Below, piece by piece: positions 33,006-45,100 of a stretch of DNA of 64,000 bases; the stretch's first letter is position 1, and each line of letters starts with the position of its first letter. Under the pieces are notes generated by a model. That model was not told the DNA's origin. It ran no database searches and worked only from the letters and a program-made list of their open reading frames with translations. Both the position numbers and the translations under genes were made by a program. This DNA is from Eopsaltria australis (taxonomy: Eukaryota > Chordata > Aves > Passeriformes > Petroicidae). The stretch is taken from NCBI GenBank assembly GCA_034509425.1, contig JAVTVJ010001341.1, positions 1 to 64,000 on the forward strand, written 5' to 3'.

Positions 33006-33100
33006 GTCCCGTCCCGTCCCGTCCCGTCCCGTCTCGTCCCGTCCGGTCCCGTCCCGTCCCGTCCCGTCCCATCCCATTCCATTTTGTCCCGTCTCGTCCC
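33006..33100 (+). repeat. LAMB1: GTCCC pentanucleotide tract in LAMB1 5' UTR
   Basis: Nineteen consecutive 5-bp units keep unbroken register, thirteen of them exact GTCCC and the rest variants such as GTCTC, ATCCC and ATTTT. The tract ends 10 bp before the LAMB1 ATG. The complement has repeated GGGAC, which fits the G-quadruplex pattern of G3 runs with 2-base loops. Confidence 0.95.
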
Positions 33101-33110
33101 GCCGCTCGCC

Positions 33111-33147
33111 ATGGGCCGTCTCCCGCTGTACCTCTGCTGCTGCCTCG
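33111..33147 (+). CDS. LAMB1: LAMB1 exon 1 (coding part): start and signal peptide
   Basis: The coding part of the first exon gives [12 protein letters not shown], the n- and h-regions of a signal peptide. The donor is gtaact. The Kozak context has G at +4. The upstream edge of the exon is unknown. Confidence 0.92.
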
Positions 33148-36100
33148 GTAACTCCCGCTCCGCTCCGCTCCGGCCGCCGTCGGGGCACGGCGGGCTGGGC
33201 GCGCCTCTGCAGCGCCCGCCGGGGCGGCTCGGGGCGCCCAGCCCGTCCGCGCTCCCGCTTCACTCTCTCACCCTCTGTCCCCCTCTCTCCCTCCGCGGCC
33301 GCGCAGCGCTGTGGCCCGCGGCGGCACAGGAGCCCGAGTACAGCTATGGCTGCGCCGAAGGCAGCTGCTACCCCGCCACGGGCGACCTGCTCATCGGCCG
33401 CGCCGCCCGCCTCTCCGCCTCCTCCACCTGCGGCCTCCGCCAGCCCGAACCGTACTGCATCGTCAGCCACCTCCAGGTGAGCGCCGGGCGCGGGCGGGCA
33501 GCGCTCCCGGGCACCGCGCTCGGTGCCGGCGGTGGGGCGGGCATCGCCTCCTGCGCGGAGGAGCCGCCGCCGGCGGGACGGAGGCGCGGGCAGCGCTCTC
33601 CGGCCGGGCAGCATCGTGCCCCGTGCGGGACCATACAGCCCGGGTCCGGGGAATGCCCCGGGGCTTTTGGCTCCCGACTCCCCTTTCCTGATCGAGGCCA
33701 ATAAGGAAGAATGTGCCGCAGTAAGTTCAATTAATGCTTTATTTCCAGGCTCGCTCGGAGCCGTCTAGACAGCTTCCTGATGGAGAGTGGGCTGTAGGGC
33801 CCGGCGATGTTTTGTCCGCAGTCCCCGTAATGTAATTACATGTGTATGGCCTCGGAGTGAAAGGATGTAAATAAGGTTGTCTCAGCACGTCTGGTGAGCT
33901 GTTGCTTTTTAAAGCCAGAAGCAGCTTACCATACTTAAAATCTCTGAGACAGATAGGATGGTGGAGAAGAGTAAACTATCAGTTATACGTGGAACTCTGT
34001 TGAACTGAAAGTAAAGGGATAATCTCCGGACGAATTACTGTGGAGACAATAGGGCCGGATTCTGGCACTTGGAAGGAAAACCACGGGAAGCAGGAGGGGC
34101 TGTAGCACTTGACCCATTTGTGCCCTGAAGTTACCAAATCTCCCCACATACTTTCCCCACCTTTAGTTTTACTGTAAAAGTGCTGTCTAATAGAGTTAAT
34201 ACTTTATTTGGCGTGGGATTTAGCTTCACTGAACATTTTCAGTGTGTGTTGGGATTGACTTTAACAACATAAGCATCTCTGCTAGCACAGAATACCAAAG
34301 GTGCTTTGTTACGTTTTCTTGTCTCAAAAAATGTTGAAGTGCCGTTGTAAAAAGCATCACTTCAGAAGTTCTCATGTGCCCATATTCCTGATGTCCCAGC
34401 CCCGTTTCAGCATTTGGGATGTCCCTGGTTACTTCTGAACCATAGTGTGTGGTACTGAAGAAATCGTGGAAGGTGCCAGTATGCTCTTAGTAACATGGGG
34501 CGTGGCCACACTGAGTGCTTGGCAGAATTAGGTCTTCTAGGATTCAGTTTTGGTCAGAGAATGAACAAGTTGTGGCATGAAGTGGCGGGGGGGGGGGGGG
34601 AGAAGCCTGCAGCCGACAGTAGGGAACGTCTTCCCCTGGGACCCCTTGGCTCTTGCCATTCCTTCTGCTGGAGGAGTGTTTGCGGGCTTGTGGGAGGTGA
34701 AGCCCTGAGCTTGGGAGGAGCCACTGAAGCCAGACCTGGTGAAATGGAAAGCCTGTGTGGCTCAGACCTGCCAGCTCTCGCATTCTTGGCTGATAAAGAA
34801 TTGTGTTCATCTCCATAAACGTGCTGGAGGAATGATGCCTGTGTAGCTTTGTCAGGGATGAGTTGCTGGTGTGCTGGGGCTCCTTCACTGCCATCCAATG
34901 AGCTCCTCTCCCTCATCTGCCCTCTCCCCTTGGTCTGGGCAGGAACCCTGCCTTTTGGTTCAGTTTACACCCTACTTTGCAATCAGAAAGTGGTGGTTTT
35001 AGGCTGTAGGACAATGCAAAAATATCACTGTGTGTAGTAATAGCCATGATGGGGTTTGGTCCCCCGGTGAAGAAGCTTCCAGTTTTCCCAAGCAGCACAT
35101 GCCAGACTTGTTCCGAGCTGATTTTGCTTGGGCAGACCTTGTAGCGTGTGCAAATGGACTTTATGTGCACAGTTTGGGGTTGCAATACAAGGTGTGGATG
35201 CAAGATTTGGGTAGGAGTTTGGCAAGCTGAATTCAGAAAAAGGGGTTGAATCACTGAGGGCCCTTTGATGTATACTGAGTCTCACCAGAGGCATCCCTAG
35301 TGCAGGCAGCTTGCATCTCCAAGGCAGCTTCCAAAAGCCAGACTTATTTCACTCAAGTTGTTAAGATGCAGTTTTGCACGTGTGCATTTTTACAGAAGCA
35401 ATTCAGCAGTTTTCTGTAGATGCTGCCATTGGTTTTGAATTCCGCTGGAGAATACGTGCACTGGAAGAGATTTCCTGAAACTGCAATTTTCGTTGAAAAC
35501 ATGCTTCCTCTAAAAATGAAGTTTATTGAATTCCTGGCATGTTTTCCATTTGGCAATTTGCATTAATTCATAAAGGTAAAAACACTTAGCATTTCAACAA
35601 AAAAATCTTTGATGACTCCTGCAGGCAAAATGAGTGGAATGTGATATGGATGGAAAATACTCTTATCTGCAGGAAGCAACTATTGCCCCATGGATAAAAT
35701 CAGTAATGCTGATTATCGTGTTGTTTCAGGAGGACAAAAAATGTTTCATATGTGACTCGGAGGATCCCTTCCATGATACTCTCAATCCCGACAGTCATCG
35801 CATTGAAAATGTCGTCACCACGTTTGCTCCAAATCGCCTAAAGCTCTGGTGGCAGTCGGAAAATGGTATGCGGTTTGTGCAGAGCAATTTCCGGGGCTGG
35901 GAGCTGTTTTCCCTCCTTTTGTTTAAGGGTACCTGTGGGTTTGCTGTTATCTCTGGCCTGCTGATTACTGCCCTGTGAAGGATCATGCTGTGTGGGGAGC
36001 GATGAGTAAAACTGGCTGCTTTTGTGTGCCCTGGAGCAGTCCTTAATCTGTAACAAAACCCCCTGAGTCCTCCAGGAGTGTTGGAAACAGCTGTCCAAGC

Positions 36101-39100
36101 ACTCTGCAAGAATCCTTTCCTAAAGAGAAGAGTTTTCCACACTGGCCTCAGATCTCCCTCATATTTGGGCAACAGGAGCAGAGCAGCAGGGCTTCCCCAC
36201 ACTGCTGGGCTGGAGGCTGTGGAAGGAGGTTTGGGCACAGAGCTGGGGGCTGTTGCCCTGCCTGCAGGCCTCCAATTTCCTTTTCCTATCCCAGGAGAGA
36301 AAAGCCAGGGGTATCTCGTAACCTACAGGCTGCCTTCTTCCTCCTGAGCTCCCTGAATTTCTGTTCCACATTGCCAAACAATAAAACGAACTGCAGAAAC
36401 AAGCCAGCTAGTTAAAAACAAAAATTGCATATTAGTTTGGTGGGGTTTTTGTTTTTTCTTTTAATCCTTCCCCCGCCTGTTTTACTTTTCTGGTTATGCT
36501 TTTGGCATGTCTTCATACACAAAACAAGGCAGTGAGGGTTTCTCAAGCAGCAGAACTACCCTGAAGCCTTAAAGCCAGCTGGACAGGATGGGATTTCTGC
36601 AAATGCATTGGCAGTAGCTGCCTTATTGTATATGAAAAAAAAAAGGTAATGCTTGTAACAGTTTTGCTGCCTGTTAAAGGAAGGTTTTCACTAAATCCTT
36701 TTTAACCATTTAGATCAGCCTAGCAATCTGCTTGTCTCCAGCAGCTCTCTTCTACTACTCCAGATAATTCATGTTTTTTGCAATAGGCTTGGCAGCATTC
36801 ACACAGAAAAGTTTCTTAGCTCATAAGGTCATGAAAATGTCCTTCAACAATAAAAAACAAATGATTCTTTCTGTCCAATTCATGTTTTCGTCTATTCAGG
36901 CATACAGCATAAGGGACGATTGCTGCATGCTTCACAGAAGGTTACAGCTGGTCAAAAATTTAAGTGCCTTATTGTTTTATTATTTTCATTTCTTACCCTT
37001 TCTCCGCTCTGTAAATCTTGATTTTATTTTTTTATTCCTAACTACAGTATAATTAGTATCCAGCTGTTTCGAGAGCTGTTTTCACAAGGCAAAATAATAT
37101 TTGTAGCTGTTTTTCTTCCTTTCTGTGCAGAGTCCGTGACCACAGGTAGTCATACAGCAGTTTGGAAAACCGTTTGCCTCTCACCATTTTCTTAACTCTC
37201 AGGATTGCAAAGCAGAGCTGTGATAGTTGCTTTAGGAGTGTCTCAAAACCCAGATTGTAAAGGAGCTCTTGTGGGCAGGAGAGTCCAGAGTGAGTGAAAA
37301 ATGGTGGGAAAAGGCCCCCACCAGATGTCAGTGAGGCTGGGGGTGTTAGGGCTGCAGAAGCTTGTGCTGCTGCTGCTGCTGCCAGAGAGGCTGTGGTGTG
37401 GGAGAACAGCCTGGGGCCACCACACAGGTCTGGGCTCAGCACTCCCGGCTGTACTGGGGGCTTTGGTACCAAGACCCAGCCCATGGTGGTCCTGTCCTTG
37501 CCCCAAATCCAGCATTTCCAGCCACAATTCTCAGTCTCAGATAGCACTGCAGGCTCAATGGTGCTGATCACACACAGGAATCCCATGTGTGATACTCTTC
37601 AGCAGGTTCTTGGTGTCTCCCCCTGTACCTCAGGCATGCACTAAACCATCATATTCCTTTTTCACAACAGAGCCAAATGGTAAAGAAAATAGTCTCTGTG
37701 CCAACAGAGTGAAGAGCTTCGGCAAAATTTAGATGTAGAGACCGGCAGGTATCCTTGTTTGCTGAACACCTTTTCTTTGCCCGTGCAGGTTTGGAAAATG
37801 TTACTATCCAGCTGGACCTGGAGGCTGAGTTTCATTTCACTCATCTAATTATGACCTTCAAGGTAAGGAAGCCACAGCCTTACCTTGAACCCTAAAATGT
37901 GAGGAAATGAGAGGTCTTACAGTCCTTCACATCTATTTGATATTTGGGATTTGGGCTTTGTCTGACCTGTTTGGCCTGAATTTTTTGGAGCTGCCAACCA
38001 GTGCTGAAGTTATACAGAAAGGCTGAGACTTGTGTTTGAACTCCAGTGAGGCTGCAGAAGGAGTCATGGTGAAGCTGGGTTTTGTGTTGGTGTGTCTCTG
38101 GTGGTTGTATTCTAGAAGATGGTTAGTTAAATCATATAGTAGCAAGGGTTTCTTTCCTGAAAAAAGTTGGCCTTGATATCAGTTTTTGTTTGGCAAATGG
38201 AAAGGTCTTCAGGAAGAAGGAACATCTGGACACAAAGTGTCTTTGTTTTTTTACAAACAGATGTCTTGGAATGGTAGATTACGTCCTGTACATCCTAAAT
38301 GCTCTTCCCATGTGGACAAATTAATCTCTTCATTTTTACGCATCAGCTTTCTAGGACAGCTGGTTCCTCTTTCCTGTGGCGTCGACTAGGATTTCTCTTC
38401 TGTGCCTTAAAGTGGTGGCTGAGGTGAAAGGTGGCCATTTCTACTGAAGCCAGCAGTGAGGGACCCCCAGAAGACCCCTGACATGATGTGGATGCTGCAG
38501 CCATTGTACCCCAGTGCTGGGGCTTGGTCTGCCATCAGGAGGAAGAGTGCAGGGAAAAGATAGTTTTAGTGATGCTTTGTGGACTTTGTGTGGTAGACAC
38601 TTGAGCTGCCTTACTTCTGGGTTGCTAAATTTTTTTGTTGGGTGAGATACTAGTCTCTAAGTTGGGTGATATTTTCAGCCGGGAAGCGGAGAGAAAATTT
38701 CTTTCCAGCTGTGACTGAAATGCTTTTGTACTTGGCTCTGGGAGGTCCTCCTCTGGATACATAAAACTAAGGAAGAGATTGTTGGCATTTCTTGATAGGT
38801 ACAAGCCAGTGTTAAATTAACATCTGGTTTTTAAAAGGCAGCACAAAAACGAAAATACTATTTTTTTTAGGTCAGAGGGATTAAAAATCTTTTCAAAATT
38901 TCATTAGTTTGTTGTTCTAGAGTTGAATACATGTAGGTAAAAGGGACACTGGTTTATGTGAAGCAAATGCAGCCTGCCAGAGTCTGGGCAGGGCCAGCTG
39001 GAGGAGGGTCACTGGGGACTGGGGGAGTCAAATGCAGTGTGAGTGGAGGAAGCTGGACCTCTCAATCTCCTTAAAGAAGGTTTTCTTAAGGCAGCACAGA

Positions 39101-42100
39101 GGACAGCTGGCACTGAACATCAGAGATGCTGCTAAAGGTCATGTGGTCAGGCAAACAGAGGTAGAAAATGCTGGGGCTTCTCTGAGCATCAGAAGTGCCT
39201 GCGGAGCAGTAACTTCTGGGCATCAGAGCTCGATGGGAAGCTCTGGCAGTGGCCTTCTGCTGCCCACAGCAGGAGAGGAAGCCCATTAGGTCCCTTGTAA
39301 AAGATCGGATGAAGAGGTATCGCAAGGAAGAAGGCTCTGCTGCTTTCGACAAGCTATGGGAAAAAATCCTTTTGTCTCTGTAAAGCCTCATTTTACCCCC
39401 CACTTTTCAGAAAGGGTTTGGAATACAAAAAAACTTAAAAGTTTTCTTGTTTATTTTAAGTGTGTTTAAGCACTTGGCTACTGAGTGCCATCTTTTGAAG
39501 ACAGCTAGTCTATGGTTTGATGTGTGTTATTTCACGTATCTGCGTCTGAGAAGAAAGTGAAATATCATCAGAAAAGTATTTCTAGTATTTCCACATATTG
39601 GAAATAGTCAGTGCAGGAGAAAGATTAAAATCCAGACATGTGAATTGCTCACACCAATAAGACTCAATGTAAATGCAAGTAATAATTAACCAAATGAAAT
39701 CTCTTGTTTTTCTTACTATTAGACATTCCGTCCTGCTGCAATGTTGATTGAAAGATCGTCTGACTTTGGAGAGACTTGGCAAGTTTACAGGTATTTTGCA
39801 TATGACTGTGAGAGCTCATTTCCTGGGATTTCAACTGGACCCATGAAGAAAGTGGATGATATAATTTGTGATTCCCGATACTCTGACATTGAACCTTCAA
39901 CAGAGGGAGAGGTCAGAGACTTTTTTTCCAATATGTTTATTGTGTAGACCTTTTCTTTACAAATTCAGATTCTCTTATTTTTGAGGCCGAACCTTTCATT
40001 GTTTGATTTTTCCTCTAGGTAATATATCGTGTTCTAGATCCTGCTTTTCGAATTGAAGATCCATACAGTCCAAGGATTCAGAGTATGTATGCAGTTACCT
40101 TTCAGGCTGATTGGAAAGCATTTCAGTACTGACTTGCTTACAAAAACCAGTAATCCACAAACAAAGTCATGCATTAGCCCCAAGAGCAGTTTTGAAGTCA
40201 TATGAATACCTTTGTGTAGGGCTCCTTTTCCTGATTCAGACAGTGATGTGCTGGGAAATAAAGATCAGTGTTGTGAACTCAAGGGATTGCTCTTACACAC
40301 TTCATTGGATTTGGTCCTTTTCTTAATTGATCAGGGATTTATTTTCATTAAAGACCCCCCCCTTTGCCCAAAATACATGCAGTTGCCTAGAGAAACCTTG
40401 GAATGTGATCCTGTAATTGTACAGTTTTCGGAAGCAAATAAACAGATAAAGCAAAGGTACTTACTTCATTGTACAGTCCTAGCTAAAATCAATGGGGTCG
40501 TGTTTTATTTTTCGGAACAAAGTCGTGACTTTGGAACAATTGGCCATGGTAGCACTGCATGGCTGGGCCACACAGATGTGGCCATAAACCACAACTTGCT
40601 GTAGTGTTTGTGCATGGTCATGGCAATCCATGAATGCAGAAGTGGAGAGATCTGTTGCTCAGCCTGGCTCAAAGAGAAGCCGTGTGGGGCGTTTGGCCTG
40701 AGGGAACTGCAGTGCTTGGCCTTAAGCTGACCTCTGATTTATTATGCGTTCTCAGGTGGGGTTCATGTCCCTCAGTGTAAAGCTACCTGGAGCAAAAGGA
40801 AATATGTGAAGTAGAGGAGTGTCTGCTGGTTGCTATGAATGTTGGTTTTTTTCTTTACTCAACATTTTAAAGGAGAAGCTGCTTTCATGGGTTTGAAGTG
40901 CTTTTTCATGCCTAGTTCAAGGCTATAAGAAATTACACAGGAATGAGAATATCAAAGTAAACATGTAGATGGTATTAATTACTGCAATACTGTATTCCCA
41001 TGGATTATTCCTCAGGAACTTCTTTGTGTTTGGTCAGTGATGGGGTGTTGCTTTTTTCCACAAAATGTAAGTAATTATATTTGCTAGGAGAGTTGGGCGT
41101 ATACAAAAGAAGAATTATTTGTCTTTGTTTCCAGCTAAGACTTTTTCCAAAAGCCTCGTAACTCTCATGGCTCCTGGTCCACTTGGCAGCAGTTTCTTAT
41201 TATCAAGTCCTTGCCCCTCTTATATTTTAAAACCCCAAAGAACCAGTGTCTTGTAGGTGGTGCTTTTCTGCTTGCCTTACACATTTGTGTATGTGCCTGT
41301 GCATGTCTGTAATGAAATACACCATTATTTTAAATCATGCTTAAACTTACTTATACAGCTGTCAACCTGTAGTAAAATAATGTTATTTCTTTTTTTTTTT
41401 TTTAATTTGAGGAGTATGAAGTGATGTGTAGGTGTTGAAATTAAATCTGATCTGCTCTGCCCATAGGAAGCTTGCTTAGGAAGTCACTCATGGCTTCTTC
41501 CCATTCAATATAATATCTGGTAAATAATTCCAAAGTGGGCTCGCTGTTTAGGGATTTTTGGTGTGTGTCCCCTGCAGACCTATTAAAGATCACAAATCTG
41601 AGAGTCAAATTTGTGAAGCTGCACACGCTGGGAGATAACCTGCTGGACTCCAGGATGGAGATCCGAGAAAAGTACTACTATGCCATCTACGACATGGTGG
41701 TGCGCGGGAACTGCTTCTGCTACGGACACGCCAGTGAGTGTGCACCCGTGGAGGGCTTGGATGAGGAAGTGGAAGGAATGGTAAATATCCACACTTTTCT
41801 GCATCAAACTCTTTTTCTCTGTGCCTCTTTTAAGTGATTTGAATGCAACTGTAAAGATGACACTCTGTTCGTCACCTCTACGTGCTTGATTTCAAACAAC
41901 AAAACTGTTATAATTATTCCTCCTTGGCAAACACATCTGTCATTATTGGTGTTAATCAAACACTGATCTCAGATTAGGTGATAATTGTTTTTACATTCCT
42001 TTTCTAATTGTGTTAAAGAGCTGATGAAATTGAAAAGTAGGAATGAAGAAAGGGAGTGTAACCTTATTAGGTCAGAGACCGATGTATGAGTTGACTTGGT

Positions 42101-45100
42101 TACCTTGAAATTGAAGTGGAAGAGAGGCATCAAAGGCTGAAACACCTGTGAATCAAACATAACCTGTGTTTGTATCAGTCGTTACCAGCTGAGAAGTGGA
42201 GGTTGTAGCCCTAATAAACACAGGCCCCGAAGGAAAGCCCTGATTGCCTCCATGGTATGCTGCTGCACGAGTGCCAAATCCCTTCCGGGGTCTGCTTTTC
42301 CCCGTGATTTTTGTGTGACAAGCAGTAATAGCACCCTGTTAATGGGTGAGTTATTAACTGGTTGGAGATGTGGAAGCATGTGGGACAGTTGTGTGGGTGT
42401 CCAGGGCTGCAGGATGCCATGGAGCCAGGTATGCTCCATTGCCCTGTGTTTGAGTCAGTGTCTCCACACAAGCTTTGCCTTTAACATCATGGCTACAGTG
42501 CTGGTAGTGCCAGTGGTCTGTGGCAGCAGCTGTCACACAGCCACTGTTGATCTGCTTGGTGCTTGTTCATCACACAAGGCAAAGGCAAAGCTTGGGGCTG
42601 ATGCATAAACACCATCCAAACTGGATGTTATCTTTGCTTTGAGAACCAAGGCAGGGCTGGGAAGAGGGCAGTAGGCCAGGTGCTGATATAAATAGATGCA
42701 TGTTAATAGCTAATTAACAGCTCATAAACAGCTAACTTTTAGTTCCAAGAGGCTTCTGTGATTATTGGGCTGGAACTGTTCTCTCCTTGTTTATTTCTGA
42801 AAGCATTTATTCAGGCACTACTTCCAGTAAGGAAAGAAGGACAAATTTGTATGAGGACACCTGGGCAGGTGAAGGACATTCCTATGGCCCTTTATGCCTT
42901 TCTAAATGCAGTTACATGGATTAAAGTCTTCAAAAGTATATGTCCGTTATGTACTAGCTTTATTTTGCATTTACTGTAGAATGGCTTGGGTTTTTTTCCT
43001 TTTTATTTTATAACCACTTTATTTTTATTCTTTTTTTTCTCTTTTTTTTTTTCAATTACAGGTTCATGGTCACTGCATGTGCAGACATAATACGAAAGGA
43101 TTAAACTGTGAGCAGTGTTTGGATTTCTACCATGACTTACCCTGGCGCCCCGCTGAAGGTCGCAACAGTAATGCATGCAAAAGTGAGTTGGAGTAAAATG
43201 CAGAACTGGATGCCGTGAGTGTTACATGCTGTTACTTGGGAACTTGCGTGTAAAATCCTTCATGGTCTTTGGTTGACACCGGTGTGTCTTTTCTGCAGAG
43301 CTGCACTTCCCCCAGGGCTCTTACTTTGCTTTTTGTCTTTGTCACAGAGTGCAACTGCAATGGGCACTCCAGCCAGTGCCACTTTGACATGGCTGTGTAC
43401 ATGACGACGGGGAACACCAGCGGGGGCGTGTGTGACGACTGCCAGCACAACACCATGGGACGCAACTGCGAGCAGTGCAAGCCCTTCTACTTCCAGCACC
43501 CCGAGAGAGACCTGCGGGACCCCGACGTCTGCGAGCGTAAGTGCAGCCCCACACCGCCGGGTGGGAATGGCCTTGGGATCCCTGAACAAGGTGATTGTCT
43601 TGGAGGTCATGAGTGAGCCTGGCTGGGTTTTGTTTTCTCTTGGAGAATCTGGACATTCACCTGGTCCCTGTGTGTCCAACCCACATTACGTCCAATACTT
43701 GCAGGAATGACAGTCTTTCCACACAGCAGCTGAGTTTCAATAATTCAGTGTGAGATGAGACTTGGCCTTTAATTTTGTAGCAGTTAATGAAACACATGCG
43801 ATGCTTCCTTCTTAGCTTGCAACTGTGACCCAGCTGGCTCCCAAAATGGTGGGATCTGTGACCGCTACACCGATTTCTCCACCGGCCTCATTGCGGGACA
43901 GTGCCGCTGTAAATTGTTTGTCGAGGGGGAGCGTTGTGACATCTGCAAAGAAGGTTTCTATGGCCTGAGTGCTGATGACCCAGCAGGCTGTCAGTGTGAG
44001 TAAAAACATATGTTCCTTTATGTGTGATCAAAAGCTCTTTGAGGAGCTGCTAGTGCCGGGAGAAGTTGGTTTGTGGGATGGGTTTTTTTCCTTTTTTTCA
44101 TGTTTTGTCTAAAGGAAAAACATTACTGTAGATTTGCTGTAGCTTGGAGTCCACCAGCCCTTAAAATGTAGCTCACCATCTGATCCTTCTAGTGCGTTCA
44201 GTGGAAATAGCATAATTCTCCTTATTTCTTTTCAATTGTAAGTCTCTAGGCCAGGGAAGTTTTACTGGGATGGGCAAAGAGTGAAATTCATTTTTGTAGT
44301 GGGGAACTCAGAGAAAACTTTAGTGTATATATTTGACTTGAACACTGTCTAAAACATGACTCCAATCCTGCTTTTGACCTGCCTGTTTGTATTTCCCAAT
44401 CTAGCTTGTGCGTGTAATCCTCTGGGTACCCACCCCGGGGGGAATCCTTGTGATTCGGAGACAGGAAACTGCTATTGTAAGCGTCTGGTGACAGGAAAGC
44501 AGTGCAATCAATGTCTGGCAAGTAGTTCACTGTACAATAAATTAGGAGACACTGGTGTGAGGGAGGCTGGGGTGTGGGAAGCATGGAGCAAGCCGCTGTG
44601 TCTGGCTGCCTAGTAGCCCATGCCTGGCATTCAGGCTGGAGAGGGCACCTTGGGATGTCAGGAGCTGTGAAGTGTGCTGTGTTTTGGGGAGCTGGGATGC
44701 ATGTCAAGGCAGACAGGAGCACCCAGAGTAATTCCTGCACCATAAGGAGTGAGACATTAGGATGCCTGCAGTTGCTCTGAAAGTGAGAGAACTAGGGCAG
44801 TTCTGCTGAAGTCAGTGCTGGGGTGAAAGATGAAATGGTCAGGGAAACAGTGTTACCAAAAAAATTGCTTTCTAAACAGGTCATTATTTTAGGCAGGGAT
44901 TAATTCATACACATACATTTCCACGTAATGTTTATGCGTGCTGGAGTGTTATAGAAACACACTGTCAGATAACTGGATGTGTTTGTACAAACACTGAGAA
45001 GCTCTTATCTAGCAGTGAACTGCATGGAAAAACCAAACAAGTCTGTCTGTCTATCCAGCAAGCAAGTTGCAGAGTAGCAGCCCTGCAAGGGCAGTGCTCT

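Larger units (their letters stand above)
32560..33680 (+). promoter_or_regulatory. LAMB1: CpG-island promoter of LAMB1
   Basis: About 1.1 kb of very high GC content and dense CpG spans the LAMB1 5' flank, first exon and second exon. It contains a GGGGCGG Sp1-type box (32873-32879) and no clear TATA box near the start codon, as is common for CpG-island promoters. The transcription start cannot be fixed from sequence. Confidence 0.85.

Noticed and set aside
32616..33704. Long open frames on both strands across the LAMB1 promoter (over 300 codons each)
   Set aside because: They follow from very high GC content and few stop codons in a CpG island. They read through the GTCCC and GGA repeats and through the LAMB1 exon in the wrong frame.
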